Of a stretch of 15,623 nt of DNA, positions 1 to 8,609 are shown one piece after another. The DNA is from Microbacterium sp. (lineage in GTDB: Bacteria > Actinomycetota > Actinomycetes > Actinomycetales > Microbacteriaceae). A program made the translations under genes and the position numbers. The notes beneath the pieces were generated by a model that worked only from the letters and a program-made list of their open reading frames with translations, did no database searches and had not been told where the DNA came from. The stretch lies in the NCBI GenBank assembly GCA_003248845.1, contig QFPD01000011.1:1-15623 (forward strand). Reading direction: 5' to 3'. Within the stretch, counting starts at the first letter, position 1; each line of letters starts with the position of its first letter.

Positions 1-115
1 CACGAGCGAGTACTACCGCTACGTGATCTCGAGCCTCGAAGACGCCGCGCAGCGGCGCGGCGAGGCGTCCCCCCGCACGACACACGTCCCCACCATCGAG
101 GAGGTGCCCCGATGA
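1..115 (+). CDS. ABC exporter half-transporter, C-terminal fragment
   Basis: Only the last 37 codons are visible, read from base 2 to the TGA at 113-115. The peptide contains [18 protein letters not shown] and ends TIEEVPR. The YRYVISSLE segment resembles the extreme C-terminus of actinobacterial ABC exporters, just after the nucleotide-binding domain, where a short helix follows the D/H-loop region. The stop overlaps the ATG of the next ABC exporter gene (ATGA, 112-115). Two consecutive exporter halves with coupled translation are typical of heterodimeric ABC transporters. No catalytic motif lies inside the window, so the family call rests on the tail sequence and the neighbour. Confidence 0.7.
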   Translation, partial: TSEYYRYVISSLEDAAQRRGEASPRTTHVPTIEEVPR

Positions 116-1929
116 CCACGGCATCCGTCGCCGGAACGACCGGTGAAGACCGCTCCGACTACACCCGCGAAGAGTCGCGCGCGATCCGCCGGCGCTCCCT
201 GCGCCTGCTGGGCTCGCTCGTCTCACCGTTGCGGCTGCAACTCGCGCTCGCGGGCGCGGTGCTCGTCGTCTCGACCGCGCTGCAGGTCGCGGGCCCGGCC
301 CTGATCGCCTTCGGCATCAACCAGGCGCTCCCGCGCGTTCTGGAGGCGGGCGACTGGATGCCGACGATCATGATCGTCGCGGTCTACCTCACCGCCGGAG
401 CCGGCGGCGCCGCGCTCATCGGCTGGTACGCGGTCGTCGCCGCCCGCCTCACGCAGGCCGTCATGCTCGACCTGCGCAAGCGGATCTTCGTGCACACGCA
501 GCGGCTCAGCCTCGAGTTCCACGAGTCGTACACGTCGGGCCGCATCATCTCGCGCCAGACGAGCGATCTCGACTCGATCCGCGAGCTCCTCGACGGCGGC
601 CTCAACGAGCTCGTCTCCGGCATCCTCTACGGCGGTTTCACGCTCATCGCGCTGCTGCTGCTCGACTGGCAGTCCGGTGCGATCCTCCTCGTCGGCGGCA
701 TCCCGCTGTACTTCCTCATGCGGTGGTTCTACCGGGGCTCGCAGCGGGCCTATCGCGAGTCGCGCGTCGTGTCGGCCAAGGTCATCGTGAAGTTCGTCGA
801 GACGATGACGGGCATCCGTGCGGTGAAGGCGTTCCGCAAAGAGGCGCGCAACGATGAGGAGTTCGGCGACCTGTCGGGCCAGTACCGCGACGTCAACATG
901 CGGTCGCTGCGCCTGTTCGGGACGTTCGAGCCGGGCATGATGGCCGTCTCCGCATTCGTCGTCGCGGGGGTTCTCCTGTGGGGCGGCATCCGCGTCGGCA
1001 CGGGCGACCTGCTCGTCGGAACCCTGCTCGCCGCCGTCCTGTACGTGCGGAACTTCTTCTCTCCGCTGCAGGAGATCGCGATGTTCCTCAACTCCTACCA
1101 GTCCGCCGCGGCCGCTCTCGAGAAGGTGTCCGGCGTCCTCGACGAGGAACCCACCGTGCCCGACCCCGAGCACCCCGTCGACCTCTGGGATTCGCGCGGG
1201 CACATCGAGTTCCGGGACGTCGTCTTCGGCTATTCGGGCGACCGCACGATCCTGCCGCACTTCTCGCTTGACATCCCGGCGGGGCAGACGATCGCTCTCG
1301 TCGGGACGACCGGCGCCGGAAAGTCGACTCTCGCCAAACTCGTGTCTCGCTTCTACGACCCGAGCCAGGGCCAGGTGACGCTCGATGGCGTCGACCTGCG
1401 GGCGCTGCACCCCAAGGACCTTCGCCGCGCGATCGTCATGGTCACGCAGGAGGCGTACCTGTTCAGCGGTACGGTCGCCGACAACATCGCGCTCGGCAAG
1501 CCCGACGCGACGCTCGACGAGATCAAGGCCGCCGCGCGCGCGGTCGGGGCGGATGCCTTCATCGAGCGCCTGCCCGACGGCTATGCCACCGACGTCAACA
1601 AGCGCGGTGGGCGCGTCTCAGCGGGGCAGCGCCAGCTGATCTCGTTCGCACGGGCCTTCCTGGCGAACCCCGCGGTGCTGATCCTCGACGAGGCGACCGC
1701 GTCGCTCGACATCCCGTCGGAGCGTCAGATCCAGGAGGCGCTGCAGACGCTGCTGGCCGACCGCACCGCGATCATCATCGCGCACCGCCTCTCGACCGTC
1801 GCGATCGCCGACCGCGTGCTCGTCATGGAGCACGGCGAGATCATCGAGGACGACGACCCCGAGACGCTCATCGCCGGTACGGGCAAGTTCGCGCAGCTCC
1901 ACGCGGCGTGGCGCGAGTCGCTCGTCTGA
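112..1929 (+). CDS. ABC exporter, fused permease and ATPase (605 aa)
   Basis: A type IV ABC exporter half-transporter. The N-terminal six-helix membrane domain covers about residues 35-330 and the nucleotide-binding domain about 365-600. Walker A is GTTGAGKST at 398-406, the Q-loop glutamine is Q446, and the signature is a variant (VSAGQ, 502-506, instead of LSGGQ). Walker B ends in D526 with catalytic-type E527, followed by an SLD D-loop and the H-loop H558. It therefore keeps the residues for hydrolysis. The ATG at 112 overlaps the stop of the preceding exporter gene and has a strong GAGGAGG seven bases upstream. The pair probably forms a heterodimer exporting a lipid, drug or peptide; the substrate cannot be read from sequence. 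The length is normal for the family. Confidence 0.93.
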   Translation: MTTASVAGTTGEDRSDYTREESRAIRRRSLRLLGSLVSPLRLQLALAGAVLVVSTALQVAGPALIAFGINQALPRVLEAGDWMPTIMIVAVYLTAGAGGAALIGWYAVVAARLTQAVMLDLRKRIFVHTQRLSLEFHESYTSGRIISRQTSDLDSIRELLDGGLNELVSGILYGGFTLIALLLLDWQSGAILLVGGIPLYFLMRWFYRGSQRAYRESRVVSAKVIVKFVETMTGIRAVKAFRKEARNDEEFGDLSGQYRDVNMRSLRLFGTFEPGMMAVSAFVVAGVLLWGGIRVGTGDLLVGTLLAAVLYVRNFFSPLQEIAMFLNSYQSAAAALEKVSGVLDEEPTVPDPEHPVDLWDSRGHIEFRDVVFGYSGDRTILPHFSLDIPAGQTIALVGTTGAGKSTLAKLVSRFYDPSQGQVTLDGVDLRALHPKDLRRAIVMVTQEAYLFSGTVADNIALGKPDATLDEIKAAARAVGADAFIERLPDGYATDVNKRGGRVSAGQRQLISFARAFLANPAVLILDEATASLDIPSERQIQEALQTLLADRTAIIIAHRLSTVAIADRVLVMEHGEIIEDDDPETLIAGTGKFAQLHAAWRESLV

Positions 1930-1941
1930 CGCGTCTCGCGC

Positions 1942-2025
1942 CGCAACAGATTCGCAGAACGCCAACAGAATCGGATGCCGCAAACCCAGGCATCCGATTC
2001 TGTTGCGCTCTTGCGAATCTGTGCG
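1942..2025. repeat. Long imperfect palindrome, unit 1
   Basis: Arms 1942-1979 and 1989-2025 are inverted copies separated by a 9-nt loop. The inner 17 bp pair perfectly (CAACAGAATCGGATGCC at 1963-1979 with its complement at 1989-2005). The outer part pairs with a few mismatches and bulges. Each arm also holds the word CAACAGAWTCG, or a one-base-shorter version, twice, so the unit is internally repetitive. It lies just after the ABC exporter stop and before a convergent gene, so its transcript could act as a terminator, though no U-tract follows. The structure also fits a dispersed palindromic repeat (REP- or MITE-like). Confidence 0.75.
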
Positions 2026-2060
2026 AGCGGGCGTCGCACGCGAGCAGGGGAAGTGCGGGC

Positions 2061-2170
2061 TCAGTGCTGCAGGTGCAGCTGCTGCGATAGCGCCCGCGCG
2101 ATCGCGGCTTCGACGGCGGGCCAGGCGTAGACGATCTCCGCGTACGAGAAGCGACACCCGCACCGTGCCG
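2061..2170 (-). pseudogene. C-terminal remnant, DUF559-like protein
   Basis: On the minus strand an open frame ending in the TGA at 2061-2063 reads RFSYAEIVYAWPAVEAAIAR, then ALSQQLHLQH. This resembles the last strand and helix of DUF559 (Vsr-like endonuclease fold) proteins common in actinobacteria, where an R-F/L-S/T-Y motif is followed by W-P-x-V and an alanine-rich helix. Upstream the similarity fades at about position 2150, and at about 2171 the frame runs into the second palindrome. No start codon, ribosome site or nuclease core is present. I see a broken gene end rather than a functional small protein. The family call is from recalled pattern only. Confidence 0.45.
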
Positions 2171-2173
2171 CCG

Positions 2174-2242
2174 ATGCGCAGAACGGCACCAGAATCGCAG
2201 AGTCGACGCCGTGGCATGCGATTCCGTTGCACTTCTGCGAAT
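2174..2242. repeat. Imperfect palindrome, unit 2
   Basis: Arms 2174-2198 and 2218-2242 pair at 20 of 25 positions around a 19-nt loop. Both arms are diverged relatives of unit 1: the string CGCAGAA followed by a C-A-rich core and AGAATCG or GGAATCG appears in all four arms. It lies between the DUF559-like remnant and the GNAT acetyltransferase stop. It is more degenerate than unit 1, as expected of an older copy of a dispersed element. Confidence 0.65.
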
Positions 2243-2297
2243 CCGGAGTCGGCGCGGCGTGCGCAGCCCGGCACGGCGCGACGGGGCGATGCCGGGA

Positions 2298-2750
2298 CTA
2301 GAGACGGATCTCGGCGATGACCTCGCCGTACTCGGTCTCGTCGACGGGGACGAACCCCACGCGGCTGAAGAACGCCTCAGGGCCGCCCTGGCCGGCCTCG
2401 TAGATGACGTCGACGCGATCCATGCCGCGCGAGCGCGCCTCGTCGAGCAGCTTCTCCACGGCGAAGCGGCCGACGCCGCGGCCCTGGTCGTCGGCATCCA
2501 CGTTGATCCGCCAGAGCACCGACCGGAAGTGATCCTTCTCGGCCTCCTCATCGAAGTTCGCGCTCACGAACCCGACGACCTCGTCCCCGTCGAGCACGAC
2601 GCGCTGCCAGGAGGTGGCCGGATTGACGACGGCGCCGGCGACCGCGTAGCTGGTCGGGGCGATGAACGCCTCCTGTCCGGGCTTGAGGGACAGGGCGTTG
2701 ACCGCGACGATCGTCGCGGCGGACAGTTCCACGAGGCGCAGCTCGGTCAT
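2298..2750 (-). CDS. GNAT N-acetyltransferase, BltD/diamine-like
   Basis: A 150-residue single-domain GNAT protein. The acetyl-CoA pyrophosphate-binding motif is QGRGVG (89-94) in strand 4/helix 3, preceded by W80-R-I-N-V, and the C-terminal FFSRVGF (127-133) is the usual motif B. The N-terminal part, with LKPGQEAFIAPTSYAVA (22-38), resembles the BltD/PaiA-type polyamine acetyltransferase group, where this segment helps shape the acceptor pocket. Polyamine or another small amine is therefore a plausible acceptor, but not proven. The gene diverges from icd. A TAGCCT box lies only six bases before the ATG (2748-2750), leaving no room for a ribosome site, so a leaderless mRNA is likely. It converges on the ABC exporter across the palindromic spacer. 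Confidence 0.85.
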   Translation of the reverse strand: MTELRLVELSAATIVAVNALSLKPGQEAFIAPTSYAVAGAVVNPATSWQRVVLDGDEVVGFVSANFDEEAEKDHFRSVLWRINVDADDQGRGVGRFAVEKLLDEARSRGMDRVDVIYEAGQGGPEAFFSRVGFVPVDETEYGEVIAEIRL

Positions 2751-2756
2751 GTCTCC

Positions 2757-2762
2757 AGGCTA
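2757..2762 (-). promoter_or_regulatory. -10 box of the GNAT gene
   Basis: Minus-strand TAGCCT fits the actinobacterial TANNNT -10 pattern. Only GGAGAC separates it from the ATG, which would put the transcription start at or within a base or two of the start codon. The -35 region is not convincing. Confidence 0.45.
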
Positions 2763-2808
2763 GCGGGTCGCGTGGGAGCCGGCATCGTCCATTCGTCGAA
2801 CACCGGGC

Positions 2809-2834
2809 AAAGTATCTCGACGTCGAGATACTTT
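2809..2834. promoter_or_regulatory. 26-bp perfect palindromic operator before icd
   Basis: The half-site AAAGTATCTCGAC is followed directly by its exact complement, giving 26 bp of uninterrupted dyad symmetry centred between 2821 and 2822. It overlaps the likely -35 of icd and is far too symmetrical for chance in this AT-poor context. A dimeric repressor or activator of TetR, MarR or similar type would fit. I do not know the cognate regulator. It may also influence the divergent GNAT gene. Confidence 0.75.
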
Positions 2835-2852
2835 CGTCGCGTGCGGTAGGGT
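2823..2852 (+). promoter_or_regulatory. Likely icd promoter
   Basis: A TAGGGT -10 element at 2847-2852 is preceded at 18-nt spacing by TCGAGA (2823-2828), a poor -35 that lies inside the palindromic operator. The weak -35 embedded in a dyad suggests regulator-dependent transcription. The 5' leader would be about 35 nt, ending in the GAGGAAG ribosome site. Confidence 0.45.
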
Positions 2853-2892
2853 GGGAGCCGACCCCGCGACGCTCGATAGAGGAAGTTCAGAC

Positions 2893-5109
<2,217 letters not shown>

Positions 5110-5120
5110 GCGACGCCATC

Positions 5121-5156
5121 ACGAAGCGGCGGATGCCTCGGCATCCGCCGCTTCGT
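5121..5156. terminator. Hairpin terminator after icd
   Basis: A perfect 17-bp stem (5121-5137 with 5140-5156) with a nominal 2-nt loop lies 11 nt after the icd stop. Only a weak T-containing stretch (CGTTG) follows, as often seen in high-GC actinobacteria. Because icd and the transpeptidase gene converge, it could terminate both. The stem tip is GGATGCC/GGCATCC, the same tip as palindrome unit 1. Confidence 0.8.
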
Positions 5157-5220
5157 CGTTGCGGTCAGGCCCGGCGGTCGAGTGCACCCGCGCCGCGGGC
5201 GCGGGTCGTGATCGGGCGAC

Positions 5221-6693
5221 TCAGTTGTGGATCCATACGTCGCCGCCGTTGGGCAGCCAGTCGTAGATCTCCTTGGCGCGCCAGTTGGGCATGCCGACGC
5301 AGCCGTGGCTGCGCGGGTTGCCGAAGTCGTTGTGCCAGTACACGCCGTGGAGCGCCTCGCCGCCGTAGTAGTACATGATCCACTGGACGTTCGGGACCTC
5401 GTAGTTCCAGTAGTCGTCGGTGGCCGACGACGACGTCATGGTCTGCACGTCGTAGTGCGACTGCACCGTGAAGTGGCCGACGGTCGTGGGGGACTCGGCG
5501 ATCCCGCTCGAGATCGGCCATGAGTCGATGACCTGACCGTTCTCCTTCATGTAGAGCATCTGCTCCGACAGGTTGACCTCGACCATGCGCGCCGACGTCG
5601 CCATCACCGCGGGGGTGACCTGTACGGGGAGGGCGTAGACGCCGTTGCCGTCGCCGAGCTGTGCGGCGAAGTCCTTCGCGACCGCCGCGGTGTCGCCGAG
5701 CGTGCGTCCGTCCGCCCCGGGCGTCGTCGTCTCGAGGACGGTGCCCTCGGCATCCGTCACGACGGCGCCGTTGACCGGGGCGCGGTTGACGAGGGCGGGG
5801 AGGGCGTCCACCGACGCCTGGATCTTCGCGGGGTCGGCCGAGATCGTGAAGGTGCCGGCGCGATTGGCGCTGACCGTCAGCCAACTCGCCGCCGTCGCCG
5901 CGTCGATCGGCACCGTGCGCTCTTCGCCGACGTAGAAGCCGATGTTCTGGAGCAGTGCGTTGACCTTGTCGGCGGCCGCTTGCGCCTTCGTCGTGTCGGC
6001 GGCGGCGGGCACGGCGAAGGGTTCGGGCGTGATCGAGATGTCGGTCTGGCCGGCAGCGAGCGCGTCGTGCAAGGCGCCCGCGACCTGGTCCACGTCGATC
6101 CCCGTGCCGTCGACGGCGGGCGTGACGGTGAAGCCGGATCCCGTGAAAGACACGGCGGCGGGGGTCGGGTCCGTGTAGGCGGACGGGGCGGCGGCACGCA
6201 GGGCATCGGTCGCGCGGTCCTCGTCGAGCGTCACGGTCGCATCCAGCGGGTCGCCGAACCACTGCGCGACGTTCCACATCGGCCGCTGCTGGAACGCGGC
6301 GTCGGCGAGAGCCGCTGCGTCGACCTTGGCGCCGAGCTCGGCGCCCGTGACCGTCGCTCCCGTGCCGTCGATCGTGACGGAGGTGGCGGCGATCCGCTGG
6401 TCGATCGCGTCTGTCGCGGCGCCGGCCGTCATGAAGCCGACGGGAACTCCGCCGACCGTCGTGCCGGGCGCGATGAGCAGAGTGGATGCCGCGGCGACCC
6501 CGGCGAGCACGAGCGCGGCAGGGACGCCGATCCACAGCCAGAGCTTCTTGCGGTTGCGCTTGGCGGGCGCGGCGGGAGCCCACTCGAGCGGAGCCGCGGT
6601 GTCGGAGGCGATCACGGTCGTCGCGGCAGCATCGACACTTTCGGGCGCGCCCGACTCGCCCTCGGTCTCCGACTTCGAAGCCAGATCGGTCAC
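5221..6693 (-). CDS. L,D-transpeptidase, YkuD family, membrane-anchored
   Basis: A 490-residue cell-wall enzyme expected to make 3-3 cross-links in peptidoglycan or attach proteins to it, outside the membrane. A basic KRNRKK stretch (45-50) precedes a single membrane helix (51-74), giving a cytoplasmic N-terminus. The extracellular part begins with a TVGGVPVGFMTA segment typical of PG_binding_4/VanW-linked proteins, and two such repeats probably fill about 80-340. The catalytic YkuD domain covers about 369-488. It has the first histidine at H449 (HGVYWHNDFG) and the SHGC motif at 462-465 with nucleophile C465. The start is GTG (6691-6693) with a GGGGGGTG-like ribosome site a few bases upstream. 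It is in the same orientation as the lipoprotein gene 116 nt upstream. Confidence 0.93.
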   Translation of the reverse strand: MTDLASKSETEGESGAPESVDAAATTVIASDTAAPLEWAPAAPAKRNRKKLWLWIGVPAALVLAGVAAASTLLIAPGTTVGGVPVGFMTAGAATDAIDQRIAATSVTIDGTGATVTGAELGAKVDAAALADAAFQQRPMWNVAQWFGDPLDATVTLDEDRATDALRAAAPSAYTDPTPAAVSFTGSGFTVTPAVDGTGIDVDQVAGALHDALAAGQTDISITPEPFAVPAAADTTKAQAAADKVNALLQNIGFYVGEERTVPIDAATAASWLTVSANRAGTFTISADPAKIQASVDALPALVNRAPVNGAVVTDAEGTVLETTTPGADGRTLGDTAAVAKDFAAQLGDGNGVYALPVQVTPAVMATSARMVEVNLSEQMLYMKENGQVIDSWPISSGIAESPTTVGHFTVQSHYDVQTMTSSSATDDYWNYEVPNVQWIMYYYGGEALHGVYWHNDFGNPRSHGCVGMPNWRAKEIYDWLPNGGDVWIHN

Positions 6694-6809
6694 TGCGCAC
6701 CCCCCGGTAGAGGCGGAGCAGCGCGCGTCTGCGCTGTTCCGCCCCTCAATGGTACGCGAAAAGCAGCCGCTGGCCGGGGGAGAAGGGGTGCGCGGACGTC
6801 ACGGAAGCA

Positions 6810-7241
6810 TCACGGGGACGGGCACAGCTTCGTGAAGGCGGCGAACGATTCCTGGATGCCGGCGGTCGCGGACTGCAGCGCCGCGAGCTGCGTCAGATCC
6901 CCTGACGCGATCGCGCCGAGGGCGTCCGCGGCGTGCGTGAATCCCGTCTGGAGCTTGGGAAGGAGGCCGGCGATCTCGGGGTTGTCGATCTCGCCCGCGG
7001 CGTCGGAGAGGGAGGCGGCGACATCGCCCATGACGCGGGCGGAGGCCTGCGGGTCGGTGACGTCGAGCTGCGTCAGGCGTTCCGCGGCATCCGCCACGTT
7101 CTCCCGCACTGCGGCGCACGCCGCGCCGACGTCTTGCGCCGAGGCGGTCGGGGCAGTGCCGGTGCCGGCGGCGCAGCCCGCGAGCGCAAGCGTTCCGGCC
7201 AGGGTGAGGGCGATGAGCCCGCGGCGGGTCCGACGAAGCAT
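6810..7241 (-). CDS. Small lipoprotein of unknown function
   Basis: A 143-residue protein with a clear type II signal peptide: MLRRTRRG, a hydrophobic run, and lipobox LAGC with lipidated C23. The mature part is short, alanine-rich and probably all-helical, with two further cysteines at C42 and C140 that could form one disulphide tying its ends together. No catalytic motif or known domain was recognised. The start is the ATG at 7239-7241, because GAGAGGAG lies 8 nt upstream and the signal peptide begins there; an in-frame upstream ATG would add 35 residues before the signal peptide. It precedes the L,D-transpeptidase in the same direction, so an envelope role is likely. It diverges from the ROK repressor gene. 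Confidence 0.8.
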   Translation of the reverse strand: MLRRTRRGLIALTLAGTLALAGCAAGTGTAPTASAQDVGAACAAVRENVADAAERLTQLDVTDPQASARVMGDVAASLSDAAGEIDNPEIAGLLPKLQTGFTHAADALGAIASGDLTQLAALQSATAGIQESFAAFTKLCPSP

Positions 7242-7312
7242 GGGACCGGCTCCTCTCGTGGGGATGACGTGTAACGGTTGGGTAAACACGCCATTCGGGT
7301 CGTGGGGCGCGC

Positions 7313-7341
7313 TTGCAAATGGTTTGTTCGTAAGGTGTACT
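7313..7341 (+). promoter_or_regulatory. Promoter of the amino-sugar operon
   Basis: TTGCAA (7313-7318) and TGTACT (7336-7341) are separated by exactly 17 nt. The expected transcription start is about 7348-7350, at the ATG of the ROK repressor. No other good promoter was seen before the downstream transport genes, so this may drive the whole operon. Confidence 0.55.
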
Positions 7342-7348
7342 AACAAAC
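7322..7348. promoter_or_regulatory. Palindromic operator for the ROK repressor
   Basis: Arms GTTTGTTCGTA (7322-7332) and TACTAACAAAC (7338-7348) are inverted copies with one mismatch, separated by AGGTG. An AT-rich dyad with GTTxGT/ACxAAC halves in a GC-rich genome is typical of ROK/NagC-type operators. It covers the spacer and -10 of the promoter and ends at the base before the ATG. Autorepression relieved by an amino sugar or its phosphate is the natural reading. Confidence 0.7.
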
Positions 7349-8530
7349 ATGCCAGGATCGGACACGCAACCGAGCCCCTCCGTCGAGAACACCCCGCGGA
7401 CGGGGCGTTCCTTCGGGTCGAGCCGCGCGCTGCGACAGGCCGCGAAGGTCCTGCCCGAGCACGCCCGGGCGCACAACCGATCGCTCGTGCTGCAGACCCT
7501 CTTCCACCAGGGTGCCATGTCCCGAGCGGACCTCTCCCGCGAGACGGGGCTCACGCGCGTCACGATCTCCGATCTCGTCGCCGAGCTCATCGACGACGGC
7601 TACGTCGCCGAGCGGGGTGTGCGCGAAGCGGCCGGCCCCGGCAAGCCCGCGATCCTCGTCGACCTCGACCGCGAGGGCCATCGCATCATCGGGGTCGACC
7701 TCTCGCGAAGTGACCGGTTCCTCGGCGCCGTGCTCACGCTCGACGGTGAGATCGTCGCGCGTCACGACGTCGACGTCCCGGCGGAACGCTCCGACATCCT
7801 CCCGACGGTCATCGCGCTCGTGCGCGCGCTCGTCGACGATGCGCACGCACCCGTGCTCGGAATCGGCGTCGGCTCGCCGGGTATCGTCGACGACCACGGC
7901 GTCGTGCTGACCGCTCCCAACTTCGGCTGGACCGCCATCGACCTCGAACACATCCTGGGCGCGGAAGTGTCGCTGCCGGTCCTCGTCGCCAACGATGCGA
8001 ACGCCGCCGTCCTCGCCGAGTACACCTTCGGCGGCTCGGGGGAGGACGTTCTCCTCGTCCGCGTCGGCCGCGGTGTCGGTTCGGGTCTGCTGGCGAGCGG
8101 CCAGCCGATGCTCGGCAGCCGCTTCGCCGCCGGCGAGATCGGACACGTCACCGTCGGAACCGACGGCGGACCGGTGTGCGTCTGCGGCAAGGTCGGATGC
8201 CTCGAGGCCTGGCTGTCCGAGCCCTCGCTGCGCCGTGCGCTCGCCGAGCCCGGCGCCGACCGTTACGCCGTCCTGCAGGGCGCGGGGGAGCGGTTGGGCA
8301 TCGCGCTGGCGCCTGTCGTCGGCGCCCTCGACCTGTCGGAGATCGTCCTCTCCGGCCCCCACGAACTTCTCGAAGGCACCCTCGCCGAGGCGACCGTCGA
8401 GACACTGCGTGCGCGCACGCTCGCCCAGTTCCACGACGGCGTGCACGTCCGGATGACGGCCGAAGGGCAGGACATCGTCCTGCGCGGTGCGGCCGTCATG
8501 GTCCTCTCCGGACAGCTCGGGGTCTCATAG
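7349..8530 (+). CDS. ROK-family transcriptional repressor (NagC/XylR type)
   Basis: A 393-residue sugar-responsive DNA-binding protein. After a roughly 40-residue polar tail comes a winged helix-turn-helix (about 42-95, recognition region MSRADLSRETGLTRVTISDL), then a ROK sugar-binding fold. The fold keeps NDAN (215-218), GEIGH (262-266) and the zinc-type cysteines C277, C279 and C284 with E286. The ATP-phosphate motif seen in ROK kinases (DxGGTK) is replaced by VDLSRSDRF, so it should bind sugar without phosphorylating it. The ATG at 7349 directly abuts the operator and has no purine-rich ribosome site, suggesting leaderless translation. It is the first gene of the amino-sugar operon; 79 nt separate it from the solute-binding protein gene. 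Confidence 0.92.
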   Translation: MPGSDTQPSPSVENTPRTGRSFGSSRALRQAAKVLPEHARAHNRSLVLQTLFHQGAMSRADLSRETGLTRVTISDLVAELIDDGYVAERGVREAAGPGKPAILVDLDREGHRIIGVDLSRSDRFLGAVLTLDGEIVARHDVDVPAERSDILPTVIALVRALVDDAHAPVLGIGVGSPGIVDDHGVVLTAPNFGWTAIDLEHILGAEVSLPVLVANDANAAVLAEYTFGGSGEDVLLVRVGRGVGSGLLASGQPMLGSRFAAGEIGHVTVGTDGGPVCVCGKVGCLEAWLSEPSLRRALAEPGADRYAVLQGAGERLGIALAPVVGALDLSEIVLSGPHELLEGTLAEATVETLRARTLAQFHDGVHVRMTAEGQDIVLRGAAVMVLSGQLGVS

Positions 8531-8609
8531 CCCTCACCAATCCCCCCGGATGGTCGATCGGAGTTCCCGTCACCCGACCTGAAGGGAACACCAAGAAAAG
8601 GAAGACACC

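Larger units (their letters stand above)
1930..2297. other. Gene-free region between convergent genes
   Basis: These 368 bases separate the ABC exporter stop from the convergent GNAT stop. They contain the two related palindromes (1942-2025 and 2174-2242) and the DUF559-like gene tail between them. Small open frames here have no ribosome site and a composition expected of random high-GC sequence. No promoter or RNA gene was recognised. Confidence 0.7.

Noticed and set aside
223..1410. 395-codon minus-strand frame opposite the ABC exporter
   Set aside because: Antisense shadow with no recognisable domain; the exporter on the plus strand has all expected motifs.
2851..2892. Upstream GTG start for icd adding 14 residues
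   Set aside because: It sits inside the likely -10 element, has no ribosome site, and homologues begin at the 2893 position.
7269..7289. Possible second dyad GTGT...ACAC in the lipoprotein leader
   Set aside because: Arms pair over only four bases; similar matches are expected by chance.
5980..7713. 577-codon plus-strand frame across the transpeptidase, lipoprotein and ROK genes
   Set aside because: It crosses two genes and their shared promoter region in antisense and shows low-complexity Arg/Gly composition.
8563..8589. GTTCCC...GGGAAC inverted repeat before the binding-protein gene
   Set aside because: Only 6 bp with a 15-nt loop; it does not resemble the ROK operator and is too weak to call.
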